Part shown: positions 25,126 to 33,679 of the stretch, one piece after another | Layout: each line of letters opens with the position of its first letter | How positions within the stretch are numbered: position 1 is the first letter of the stretch | DNA from: Olavius sp. associated proteobacterium Delta 1 | GTDB taxonomy: Bacteria > Desulfobacterota > Desulfobacteria > Desulfobacterales > JAFDCJ01 | DNA: 64,000 nt | NCBI GenBank assembly: GCA_902749685.1 | Contig: CACVKW010000276.1 | Coordinates: 1 to 64,000, forward strand | Direction: 5' to 3' | Notes under the pieces: model-generated | Seen by the model: the letters and a program-made list of their open reading frames with translations, nothing else | Told to the model about the DNA's origin: nothing | The model's database searches: none | Position numbers and translations under genes: made by a program

Positions 25126-25350
25126 ATGCGATATATCAAAGTTTGTGTCCTGGTTTTTATCGTATTGGTGAGTGTGAATTTTGCTGCCTGCGGAGGAAGC
25201 AAAACCGATGTTAAATCTGAACCTTGCACAGTGACCACCACCCTGGGACAGGAATTGCAGGACCTGGATAAAGCCTATAAAGATGGCATCATCACCCAAA
25301 AAGAATATGATAAAGCCAAAAAGCGGCTGATAGAACAAAGGACAAAATAA
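25126..25350 (+). CDS. Small lipoprotein with SHOCT-like tail
   Basis: A 74-residue lipoprotein. The signal peptide ends in VNFAACGG, with the lipidated cysteine near residue 24. The C-terminal 30 residues (LQDLDKAYKDGIITQKEYD, AKKRLIEQ) match the SHOCT pattern, a short helix-turn-helix oligomerisation motif. The start at 25126 has an AAAGGAGG site; an upstream in-frame start has none. Function unknown. A stem-loop follows directly. Confidence 0.7.
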   Translation: MRYIKVCVLVFIVLVSVNFAACGGSKTDVKSEPCTVTTTLGQELQDLDKAYKDGIITQKEYDKAKKRLIEQRTK

Positions 25351-25354
25351 AAAT

Positions 25355-25396
25355 AAATCTGACGGACCGCCAAAGAGACGGCGATCCGTCAGATTT
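25355..25396. terminator. Stem-loop, probable bidirectional terminator
   Basis: AAATCTGACGGACCGCC (25355-25371) pairs with GGCGATCCGTCAGATTT (25380-25396) with one mismatch and an 8-nt loop. A-rich sequence before and ATTT after the stem make it a candidate terminator, though the rightward T-run is short. It separates the SHOCT lipoprotein from the next lipoprotein gene. Confidence 0.6.
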
Positions 25397-25413
25397 ATGT
25401 AGGAGGATATTCA

Positions 25414-26670
25414 ATGCGCAACCGGATGCTCCGGCTTTGGCTCTTATTTTCGGTTTTTACCTTCAGCACTATTATCGGATGCGCGTCGTCTTTTCAGCCC
25501 CATCCCCTGGAGGAAGTCCACTTTCAAGAACGCTCTCAAACCCGGAGCAAAGGAAACTTCCGGGTTACGGCGGCCGTGCTGAGTGCGGAGGAGACCGAAG
25601 CGGTATTTGGTTTTGCCCTTTATAAAAAAGGCATCCAGCCGATCTGGCTCGAAATTGAGAATAAGGATGATAAGCCGACCTGGTTTCTGCCTTACAGTGT
25701 CGATCCGGATTACTTTCCGCCCCTGGAGGTGACATATCCCTACCACCGCACATTTGATGATCAGTATAATGATCACATCGATCGGTATTTTCTAAAACAT
25801 GCCATGGGACTTTACCTGGCACCGGACTCCATTCGGTCGGGCTTTGTATTTACCAACTTGGATTTAGGAACCAAGAGTTTTAATGTCGATCTGGTCGGAG
25901 ATGATAATCAGGCCCATACGTTCACCTTTTTCATCCCGGTCCCCGGACTGCAGTCAGACCACCAGGATGTCGATTTCGATAAGCTATATTCTGCGAATGA
26001 GATGATATCTTATCGTGAGGCAGATTTCAGAAAGGCTTTGGGGGATTTACCCTGTTGTGTGACCAACGAAGACGGCACAAAGCAGGGTGGACCGATCAAT
26101 ATCGTTATTGTCGCCCATGGTGAGGATCTGCTGCGGGTCCTGATTCGAAGCGGTTGGAATGAGACGGCAACCACCAGAACAGCCTCAGGTTCAAAAAAGG
26201 AGATCTCCTCGGATATTCCACAAGGTTTTCGCTACAAACCCGTTGCACCTTTGTATTATTACGGGCGCCAGCAGGATGCCTCTTTTCGCGATCCGCGTGC
26301 AGGGGGATTTGAACGGAACAAATTACGACTGTGGCTTTCACCCATGCAATTCGAGGGGCAGGAGGTCTGGCTGGGTCAGATTAGCCGCGACTACGGAAAG
26401 CAGTCGGCCGGCAGGACCCTTAACAAACTAGATCTGGATGAAGTCAGGAGTTTTTTACTTCAGAGCCTCTGGTACGCCCAGGGCATTAATAAATACGGCT
26501 TTGTGAAGGGCACCACCGGCGCTGTCGCGCCGATTTCCCACCCAAAGACGACTTTCAGAGGTACGGCCTACATTACGGACGGGTATCGTGTCGTATTGTG
26601 GCTTTCCGAAAAATCTGTTCCTTTGTCTGATGTTGAAGTGGTTGACTGGGACAGTCCACCGGAAAGGTGA
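25414..26670 (+). CDS. LssY_C-domain lipoprotein, copy 1
   Basis: A 418-residue lipoprotein. The signal peptide ends in STIIGCASS (lipid cysteine near residue 23). Residues about 40-200 form an unnamed beta-rich domain, and from about 225 there is a segment of LssY C-terminal type (GGPINIVIVAHGEDLLRVLI, then RSGWNET, NKLRLWLSP, EVWLGQISRD). LssY_C domains are found in membrane proteins near lipopolysaccharide or phosphatase domains, and their function is unsettled. The next gene is a full-length paralogue. Start supported by GGAGGA upstream. Expected location is the outer or inner membrane, facing the periplasm. Confidence 0.75.
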   Translation: MRNRMLRLWLLFSVFTFSTIIGCASSFQPHPLEEVHFQERSQTRSKGNFRVTAAVLSAEETEAVFGFALYKKGIQPIWLEIENKDDKPTWFLPYSVDPDYFPPLEVTYPYHRTFDDQYNDHIDRYFLKHAMGLYLAPDSIRSGFVFTNLDLGTKSFNVDLVGDDNQAHTFTFFIPVPGLQSDHQDVDFDKLYSANEMISYREADFRKALGDLPCCVTNEDGTKQGGPINIVIVAHGEDLLRVLIRSGWNETATTRTASGSKKEISSDIPQGFRYKPVAPLYYYGRQQDASFRDPRAGGFERNKLRLWLSPMQFEGQEVWLGQISRDYGKQSAGRTLNKLDLDEVRSFLLQSLWYAQGINKYGFVKGTTGAVAPISHPKTTFRGTAYITDGYRVVLWLSEKSVPLSDVEVVDWDSPPER

Positions 26671-26723
26671 TCGAATTGTAAGTTGACGATTGAAACCGGA
26701 CACAAATATTCAATTTTGAATTC

Positions 26724-26749
26724 TCCGCCTCAGGCGGACCCGGGTTAGG
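26724..26749 (+). repeat. Palindromic TCCGCCTCAGGCGGA repeat
   Basis: A perfect 6-bp stem with a 3-nt loop, followed by CCCGGGTTAGG. Relatives are at 31038-31062 (GCGCCTCCGGCGGA then TCCGGGTTAGG) and 56794-56808. The tail without the stem occurs near 37771. The element behaves like a small REP-type repeat. Confidence 0.6.
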
Positions 26750-26760
26750 GGGAATACAAG

Positions 26761-28026
26761 ATGTTAAAGGCTCTGCGTCATCATTGGACCACGCTTACGA
26801 TTGTCTGCTCTTTCCTATTGCTTTTGGGGTGCGCTTCCACATTCGAGCCCAGGCCAATTGAAGAAGTCCGGTTCATGGAGCGGGCCCAGACAAAAGAAGA
26901 AGGTGGTATCACTGTTACGGCAGCAGTGCTCACCTCACAGGAATGTGTCGCGAAATTCGGTGCCAATCTTTACCGCAGAAGTATTCAACCCGTTTGGTTG
27001 GAAATAGAAAATAGAAATAATGAACCCATGTGGTTTCTGCCGCTGGGGCTGGATCCAGCTTACTTTACGCCGCTGGAGTCCGCTTATCTGGGTCGCTTAT
27101 CTATTCGAAAGTCCGATCACGATGAAATGGACAAATATTTTTATAATCGCGGCATGGGAAGCTACATCGCGCCGGGAGAAAAACTTTCCGGATTTGTTTA
27201 TACCAACCTCGATGAGGGAACCAAAGCATTTAATGTCGATATTATCGGTGAAGACCAGGGCCTCAGGAATTTTACCTTCTTCATTCCGGTCCCCGGCATC
27301 AGGGTTGATCACCATGAAGTTGATTGGGAGAACCTTTACCCTGAAGCTGAAATTATCGACCATGATGAGGCCGGACTCAGAAAGGCCCTGGAAAACCTGC
27401 CGTGCTGTACGACCAACAAAAAGGGTACCGAGCAGGGGGACCCGCTGAATCTCGTGGTGATCGGCAACCTCGACGATGTGTACTACGCCTTTATTCGTGC
27501 CGGCTGGGATGAAACGGAAACCATTTACAGAGCATCCCTCTTAAAAACGGTCAAATCTTTTCTCTTTGGCGGACGCTATCGCTATTCTCCGGTCAGCGCG
27601 TTGTATGTTTTCGGACGGGGACAGGATGTGGCACTTCAAAGAGCGCGCTCATCGATCCACGAGCGGAATCATTTGCGGCTGTGGCTGACACCCATGCGTT
27701 ACGAGGGGAAATATGTCTGGATCGGGCAAATCAGCCGTGATATCGGGGTGCGCTTTACCCGGAAAACCATAACGACCCATAAAATTGATCCGGATGTGGA
27801 TGAAACCAGGGCATTTCTCATTCAAGATTTATGGTATTCCCAGGGATTGAAATCATTTGGTTATGTCAAGGGGGTCGGAGCCGCACTGTATGCTGAGCCG
27901 CGCGGAAACTTGACGGGGGATCCCTATTTTACCGACGGTAATCGCGCTGTTTTATGGGTCTCAAGCCAACCGGCGGCTTTTTCCGAGGTCGGCTGGATTG
28001 ACTGGGAAGAACCACTGGAAAGATAA
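26761..28026 (+). CDS. LssY_C-domain lipoprotein, copy 2
   Basis: A 421-residue paralogue of the preceding gene with the same layout: lipoprotein signal ending LLLGCAST, beta-rich domain, then LssY_C-like segment (DPLNLVVIGNLDDVYYAFI, RAGWDET, NHLRLWLTPM, YVWIGQISRD). Both copies keep the paired cysteines in LPCCVTN/LPCCTTN and the C-terminal VDWD/IDWEEPLER. The pair arose by tandem duplication and both reading frames are intact, which implies both are used. The 90-nt gap contains a heptad/REP-like repeat. Confidence 0.75.
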   Translation: MLKALRHHWTTLTIVCSFLLLLGCASTFEPRPIEEVRFMERAQTKEEGGITVTAAVLTSQECVAKFGANLYRRSIQPVWLEIENRNNEPMWFLPLGLDPAYFTPLESAYLGRLSIRKSDHDEMDKYFYNRGMGSYIAPGEKLSGFVYTNLDEGTKAFNVDIIGEDQGLRNFTFFIPVPGIRVDHHEVDWENLYPEAEIIDHDEAGLRKALENLPCCTTNKKGTEQGDPLNLVVIGNLDDVYYAFIRAGWDETETIYRASLLKTVKSFLFGGRYRYSPVSALYVFGRGQDVALQRARSSIHERNHLRLWLTPMRYEGKYVWIGQISRDIGVRFTRKTITTHKIDPDVDETRAFLIQDLWYSQGLKSFGYVKGVGAALYAEPRGNLTGDPYFTDGNRAVLWVSSQPAAFSEVGWIDWEEPLER

Positions 28027-28038
28027 AATGTAATTAAA

Positions 28039-30855
28039 CTATCCCCTTTTATAGGACGGATCTGACTGGTCGATGTCCGCATCCAGCACGCGCCGAATAC
28101 ATTGGGCAATATCTTTTATCACCACAGGCTTCATTACCAATTCCCTGATACCGATATCGCTGGCGATATCGGTGTTGATCCGATCGCTGTAGCCGGTGCA
28201 GACAATGATTGGAATATCCGGACGGATGGAGATCAGTTCTCTTGCCAGTACATCTCCGGTCATATGGGGCATGGTCATGTCGCTGATTACCAGATCGAAC
28301 TTTTCCGGCGATTGCATGAATAACTCAAGGGCTTCGACACTGCTTGTGCGGGTGGTCAGCCGGTATCCCAGGCGGCTAAGCATTTGTTTGGCAATATCCG
28401 CTTGAAATGCCTCATCGTCCACAAACAGGATGCTCTCGGTACCGGTAACCATAAGATCAGCATGTTCACTATCGGGAACCCATTCGGATTCGATGGCCGG
28501 GAAAAAGGCCTTGAAGACAGATCCCTGTCCCGGAGTGCTGTCAACGGTCAGGGTTCCGCCATGGCTTTTGACGATACCGTGAACCACGGAAAGCCCCATG
28601 CCGGTACCTTCCCCTTTGTTTTTGGTGCTGAAAAACGGATCAAAAATGCGTTCGATTACTTCCGGCGACATCCCATGCCCCGTGTCGCTCACGGTGAGTC
28701 GCACATATTTTCCGGGATTCAGACCGAGATGGCGCTTAGCGAAATCAGCATCGATGTCCACATCCATAAGGCCCACTGCCAGTAACCCGCCGTTTTCCTG
28801 CATGGCATGGCCGGCATTGGTGCACAGATTCATGACGACCTGATGAATGTTGGTGGGGTCCGACATGACTGCCAGATTGGACTTTATATCGTTGTTAATC
28901 TGTATCGTTGACGGCAATGAGGCGCGCAATAATTTGAGCGCTTCGTTAACGACCAGATTGATCTTGACCGGCTGCATCTCGCGCTCTCGCTGTCGGCTGT
29001 ATGTGAGAATTTGTTGTACCAGTTCTTTGGCCCGACCGCCGGCCTTTAGAACCTGCTTTAAATTCTTGCGTACGGCAGAATCTTGCGGAATATCAATCAG
29101 TGACAGCTCCGTATAACCCATAATGGCCGATAAGATATTGTTAAAATCATGGGCGATGCCGCCGGCCAGGGTACCGATTGCTTCCATTTTCTGAGCCTGA
29201 GCCAGCCGTTTTTCAAGCTGCCATTTTTGGGTGACATCAATTCCGACGCACAGTATTTCACTTACGCGGGATTCATCATCATAGATGGCTTTGTTCATCC
29301 AGGTCACCCGGACCCGCTCGCCGTTGCGTCGGATATTTTCATTCTCGTTGGAAGCATAGCGCTCGGGGTGGGTGCCAATGTCTTCGATCATCTGCCTTAG
29401 GTCAAAACCGGCCCGATCTATTTGCGGCACGATGGTGCCGATCACATTTTTCCCCAGAATATCCGCTTCGCTGTAGCCGAAGAAATCCTGGGCGTATTGG
29501 TTAAAGAAAATCACCCGGCCTGCGGTATCCATACGCAATATGATGCTGTTGGCGCTTTGGACGAGTTGTCGATAGTTACGCTCACTTTTGCGTAATGCTG
29601 TTTCGGCTTCATTTCGTTCATTAACCATGCGATTTGCCGCTTCGGCCAGGGTTTCAAATTCCTTGAAGTGTAAATTCTCGGATTCGATTGTAACCGACTC
29701 AGTTGCAGCTTTGGAGAAAAAGGCGGTAAATAGATTAAAATTCTTTTTATTTCGATTGGCGACCAACTTAACGATCAGCAGGACAAATAAAAGAATGGCG
29801 AACAGGATTAATATAATTTTAAATATATCATTTTTTACGCTTTGCCGTAACAGGACCCTTTTCTGATCGATGACGGTTTCGATTCTATCCATATTGACTC
29901 CGGCGCCGACTAACCACTCCCAATCCGAAATATCTTTGGTATAGCTCAGTTTATTGTAGGTGGTATCCCTGTCAAATTTCGGCATCACATAACTGACATA
30001 TCCGCCTCCCGATTTAGAGGCCTTGATGAGTTCCTGGACGATCTTAACCCCATTCGCATCGGTGATATCTATCACGTTCTTGCCCTTTTGAGGGTCTACC
30101 AGACTCAATCCATTCCACTGAACTGCAAATATATAGCCCTCCTCGCCAAAGGTTATATTCTCAATACGGGCCAGAACTTCCTGCTGGATATCGCTAACAA
30201 CATCATCCAGATATTCGCCGGTTCCGATCAACCAGTCAAAGGGTTTAAAATGCTTGATAAATGCTATCTTGGGAAAGTCTTTGCCGGTATTATTGGGTTT
30301 GGTCCAGGCATAGCGATAATACCCTTTACCGGATTCCTTAATAATCGCAATCATATCCCGGATAACAAATTTACCCTGGGTATCCTGCATATCGATTAAA
30401 TTCTTACCTTCCATTTCAGGTCGGTCGGCAAACAGAATTTCAACACCGTCGAGCCGGGTGATAAAATAATAACCGCGCTGGTTGTTATAGCGAATGGGCC
30501 GCAACGCATCCTTAATGATTTTTTTAAGTTCAGCCGGATTCTTAGTCGCCCGATGTTGGTTGTACAAATTTATAGCGATGTCATAGGCTTCATTGGTCCG
30601 ATTCATGATTATTTGTTTCAGTCTTGTTTCTGCCTGGGATTTCTTGTATTTGACATAATCGATTACCTTATCGGTTTCTTGTTGAATGAGGTTTTTCTGA
30701 GTATCGACGTATTCCTCCCTCAGGGTGACTTCCTCTTTTTTAAACCTGTCATACTCGTTCATTATCCAGAAAGAACCGACCAGAGCCACCGATACAGTGG
30801 CCAGGATTACCATACTGTAAAGTAAGGTCTCTGTGATACCGTATTTTGTTTTCAT
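28039..30855 (-). CDS. Hybrid histidine kinase: double Cache, PAS, HisKA, HATPase, REC
   Basis: A membrane sensor of about 938 residues. A first helix near residues 10-30, two Cache domains (NNQRGYYFITRLDGVEILF and EEGYIFAVQWNGLSLVDP), and a second helix near 350-375 place the ligand domain outside the membrane. Then come a PAS domain (around 435-550), a HisKA domain with the phospho-histidine in LAGGIAHDFNNILS, an HATPase domain (GEGTGMGLSVVHGI) and a C-terminal receiver (LVISDMTMPHMTGDVL). The start at 30855 replaces an in-frame start at 30882 because it begins directly before the first helix. It resembles the kinase at 38212-40308 in its kinase and receiver domains. The ligand is probably a small carboxylate or amine. 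Confidence 0.88.
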   Translation of the reverse strand: MKTKYGITETLLYSMVILATVSVALVGSFWIMNEYDRFKKEEVTLREEYVDTQKNLIQQETDKVIDYVKYKKSQAETRLKQIIMNRTNEAYDIAINLYNQHRATKNPAELKKIIKDALRPIRYNNQRGYYFITRLDGVEILFADRPEMEGKNLIDMQDTQGKFVIRDMIAIIKESGKGYYRYAWTKPNNTGKDFPKIAFIKHFKPFDWLIGTGEYLDDVVSDIQQEVLARIENITFGEEGYIFAVQWNGLSLVDPQKGKNVIDITDANGVKIVQELIKASKSGGGYVSYVMPKFDRDTTYNKLSYTKDISDWEWLVGAGVNMDRIETVIDQKRVLLRQSVKNDIFKIILILFAILLFVLLIVKLVANRNKKNFNLFTAFFSKAATESVTIESENLHFKEFETLAEAANRMVNERNEAETALRKSERNYRQLVQSANSIILRMDTAGRVIFFNQYAQDFFGYSEADILGKNVIGTIVPQIDRAGFDLRQMIEDIGTHPERYASNENENIRRNGERVRVTWMNKAIYDDESRVSEILCVGIDVTQKWQLEKRLAQAQKMEAIGTLAGGIAHDFNNILSAIMGYTELSLIDIPQDSAVRKNLKQVLKAGGRAKELVQQILTYSRQREREMQPVKINLVVNEALKLLRASLPSTIQINNDIKSNLAVMSDPTNIHQVVMNLCTNAGHAMQENGGLLAVGLMDVDIDADFAKRHLGLNPGKYVRLTVSDTGHGMSPEVIERIFDPFFSTKNKGEGTGMGLSVVHGIVKSHGGTLTVDSTPGQGSVFKAFFPAIESEWVPDSEHADLMVTGTESILFVDDEAFQADIAKQMLSRLGYRLTTRTSSVEALELFMQSPEKFDLVISDMTMPHMTGDVLARELISIRPDIPIIVCTGYSDRINTDIASDIGIRELVMKPVVIKDIAQCIRRVLDADIDQSDPSYKRG

Positions 30856-31166
30856 ATCACCATCAGCAAAGGTCGAGATCAATTTACCAAAATTAACTTG
30901 GAGCGATGATTGCCGCTTTAAAATTCAAGTCCCTGTTTTTTTAACAATAACAAATGACTAAAATAATGCTTGTCGTGTTATTTTTCAAGTACCCTGCGTC
31001 GCAAATTAATCCACCCTGAAAAATTGCGTATCCACTGCGCCTCCGGCGGATCCGGGTTAGGCTTATATGTTTGGAATCTACACTTAACAGGTCATATTTA
31101 GAAATGACTTACCTTGCAGGGTTCCTCCGTCAGGATGGATCAAATGCTCGATCTTTAAGCTGAAAA

Positions 31167-31201
31167 CATCAAGAATCCAGCATCAAGCATCGAGCATCTG
31201 T
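31167..31201 (+). repeat. Heptad array CATCAAG
   Basis: Five heptamers in exact register: CATCAAG, AATCCAG, CATCAAG, CATCGAG, CATCTGT. It lies in the 396-nt gap 30856-31251, which otherwise contains the REP-like repeat at 31038-31062 and no gene. Confidence 0.6.
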
Positions 31202-31251
31202 TGATATGCTAAAGACGGATGATTTCATAAATCGTAGAAATCATCAGTCGC

Positions 31252-32187
31252 CTATTTTAACTGATCCAACATGTCTTCAGCAGTTCCAATGACGTAATGA
31301 GACAGGTCCCGAGCTTTGGGATTGCGGGGGTCGCTCCAATCATAGAACCCCTGGCCGGTGCTGGCACCGAATTCGCCGTTTTTCACCATCCGCATCAGGG
31401 TTAAGGGCGGATACATGCGCGGATCATTGGATGCCTGATACATCTGAAGTGCGACGCGCAGCATGGTTGGTGCTGTAACAAAATCATGCAGCTTGAATGT
31501 TCCCTGGGGATGTCCCAGGCTGGTATGTAAGCCGATATCCCCATCTTCAACCTGGATTTTACCTTGCTCCAACAGGCGCACGGCATCCAGCATCTGGGGG
31601 ACGAGCAGCCGATTCACCCAGAAACCGGGAATGTTGGGTGCCAAAAAGGGTGCCTTTTTCATATCAAGCAGCGTTTGGCGCGTAAACTCGACAGTTTCAG
31701 CCGTGGTTTTGTCACCCGGCACGATCTCAACGCCCGGCATCAATGGCACCGGATTCATGCCATGGGTAATAATCGAACGTTGCGGTCGGCCACCGGCCTC
31801 AGCCATTGGATTTATATCCAGACTGCTGGTATTGGACCAGAAAACAACTTTTTCGGAAAGCTGCGGCAGAAAATCGGCAAGTACTTTGCATTTTAGCTTT
31901 ATATCTTCGAAGATGACCTCTAAAAAGACATCGCAGCCTTTGGCGACTTCGATGAAAGCCCCTTTGTCTTCGTAAGTCGTTATTTTCCGGGCGGCATTGG
32001 ATACAAAATCCGGATCGTCGATTTTAAATTTTTTGGCAACCGTTGCGCTGAGTTTATCACAGCCCGTTGCCACTCCGGCAAGAATCTCCGGGTTTGCATC
32101 GAAACAGTGTACATCATGTCCGGTCATCGCACATTGCGTTATCCAGCCGCGTCCCATAATTCCGGTACCCAGAATAGCAAATTTCAT
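31252..32187 (-). CDS. 3-hydroxyacyl-CoA/L-carnitine-dehydrogenase-type NAD enzyme
   Basis: A 311-residue NAD-dependent dehydrogenase. The Rossmann motif GTGIMGRGW is at residues 7-15, with an acidic residue after strand 2 (HCFDANPE). The catalytic region is SNTSSLDINPMAEAG followed by THGMNPVPLMPGVEIV. The C-terminal domain ends with GEFGASTGQGFYDW. Single-enzyme members oxidise 3-hydroxybutyryl-CoA, and close relatives oxidise L-carnitine to dehydrocarnitine. The second option is notable because of the MttB genes at 4.4-7.6 kb, but the two loci are 24 kb apart. Monocistronic. An AGGGAGGAAAAG site precedes the ATG. Confidence 0.8.
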   Translation of the reverse strand: MKFAILGTGIMGRGWITQCAMTGHDVHCFDANPEILAGVATGCDKLSATVAKKFKIDDPDFVSNAARKITTYEDKGAFIEVAKGCDVFLEVIFEDIKLKCKVLADFLPQLSEKVVFWSNTSSLDINPMAEAGGRPQRSIITHGMNPVPLMPGVEIVPGDKTTAETVEFTRQTLLDMKKAPFLAPNIPGFWVNRLLVPQMLDAVRLLEQGKIQVEDGDIGLHTSLGHPQGTFKLHDFVTAPTMLRVALQMYQASNDPRMYPPLTLMRMVKNGEFGASTGQGFYDWSDPRNPKARDLSHYVIGTAEDMLDQLK

Positions 32188-32599
32188 TCTTTTCCTCCCT
32201 GTTTGTTTGAGTCTTAATCGTAACCTCTTTGAATTTTGTGATTAATATCGTGTTTCGGGAAATTTTTACCATATTCAATTTGAAATCCAGCGGGTCGGAG
32301 TATAGAGAATAGGTGATTTATGTGTCAAACAAAAAATTCTTTTTGCATACCTGAATTTTAGATGCATATTTCATGTATATCGTTTGCGGTTACTATCCGA
32401 TGAATGACCTGCGGCCGATGTTCGTTATTTAAAATTCCGGTATCAGGTATTTACTTGATAAATCAACGTGTATATATTGACATTGTGCATTTGATTTGCG
32501 AGTTTAGATGTTTCTTGGAATGGCTACCAAAATCCTGTGATAGTGATTTGATGTCGATTTGATCGGATTAATTATTTACCTTTTCTGCGGGAACAACGA
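32188..32599. other. Intergenic region upstream of selD
   Basis: A 412-nt AT-rich gap with no open frame of note. It must contain the divergent promoters of the dehydrogenase and selD. A TTGACA near 32477 has no convincing -10 at the right distance. A CATACCTGAATTTTAG word near 32348 is a short relative of the repeat near 21082 and 38055. Confidence 0.35.
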
Positions 32600-33649
32600 A
32601 TGGGATTCTTTAAGAAAAAGACATTGATGGGCTTGTCGCGAACCTGCGGCTGAGCAGCCAAAATTGGTCCGACAGTTCTGTCGGAAGCGTTGAAAGATCT
32701 GGAAGTATCTGCCGATGAAAATTTGCTGGTCGGATTTGAGACCAGTGATGATGGGGCGGTCTATCGTTTGACCTCTGACGTGGCCCTGATCAGTACGGTT
32801 GACTACATCACTCCGCCGGTGGATGACCCCTGGTGGTTCGGGCAGATTGCAGCCGCCAATTCTTTATCCGATATTTATGCCATGGGGGGCAAGCCTTTGA
32901 CGGCTTTAAATCTTGTGATGTTTCCCTCAAAAAAATTGGATATGGGATTGCTCAAAGAAATTCTGCGTGGCGGCAGTGAGAAGATAAAAGAAGCCCGGGC
33001 CTCCATGGCCGGAGGTCATTCGGTGGATGATAATGAACCTAAATATGGTCTGGCAGTTACCGGACAAGTTCAGCCCGATCGCATATTGACCAATCGGGAG
33101 TGCCGAGTGGGAGATGCACTTGTCCTTACCAAACCCCTGGGGACGGGAGTGCTATTCAACGCCAACCGCTCGGGAAAATTGCCTTACCCGGAACTGGAAG
33201 CCATCTTACCACAGATAGCTGCCCTTAACAGCATCGCCATTGAAACGGCTTTAAAATTCGATGTGCACGCCTGCACGGATATCACCGGATTCGGCATTCT
33301 GGGCCATAGCTTGGAAATGGCTCGTGGCGCTGATGTGCAAATCCAGATGGTTTATGAGCAGCTGCCATTTTATCCCAATGCCCTGAATATGTATCAAAAG
33401 GGCGAAACCACCGGCAGCAACAAGGCCAATCGACAGCTGGCTGACGGCTTCTGGCAAGCTCCAAATACCATGACTCCCGAAGCCGAAGAACTTCTTTTTG
33501 ATCCCCAGACATCCGGTGGCCTCCTGCTGTCCGTGCCGGATGCTGAGGCTGATGACCTGGTAACGGCATTGCATGCCGCCGGCGTTGATTCTGCGTTTCG
33601 GGTGGCGCAGGTGGTTGGGAGCGGCAGACCATTGGTGAGGATAATATAG
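32600..33649 (+). CDS. selD: Selenide, water dikinase (SelD), selenocysteine-containing
   Basis: A 349-residue enzyme that makes selenophosphate from selenide and ATP. An ordinary reading only starts at an internal TTG (32690), but the same frame continues upstream through a TGA at 32651-32653 to an ATG at 32600. The upstream residues read LMGLSRTCG-Sec-AAKIG, which is exactly the N-terminal SelD signature (E. coli has GAGCGCKIS). Sec is residue 18, the catalytic position. A SECIS-type hairpin follows the TGA. Later motifs fit the AIRS-fold family: STVDYITPPVDD, SLSDIYAMGG, GGHSVDDNEPKYGL, TDITGFGILGH and LFDPQTSGGLL. The organism must therefore also have selA, selB and selC and other selenoproteins. 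An alternative start is ATG 32627. Confidence 0.92.
32651..32684 (+). promoter_or_regulatory. UGA-Sec codon and bacterial SECIS hairpin of selD
   Basis: The TGA at 32651-32653 is followed at 32669-32684 by CCGACA, loop GTTC, TGTCGG: a perfect 6-bp stem whose apical loop lies about 22 nt after the TGA. Bacterial SECIS elements sit in this window and carry a guanine in the loop read by SelB. The hairpin is inside the coding sequence, as expected for bacteria. Confidence 0.8.
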
Positions 33650-33679
33650 ATTGAAGAATGAAGATTCAATTTTCAATTT

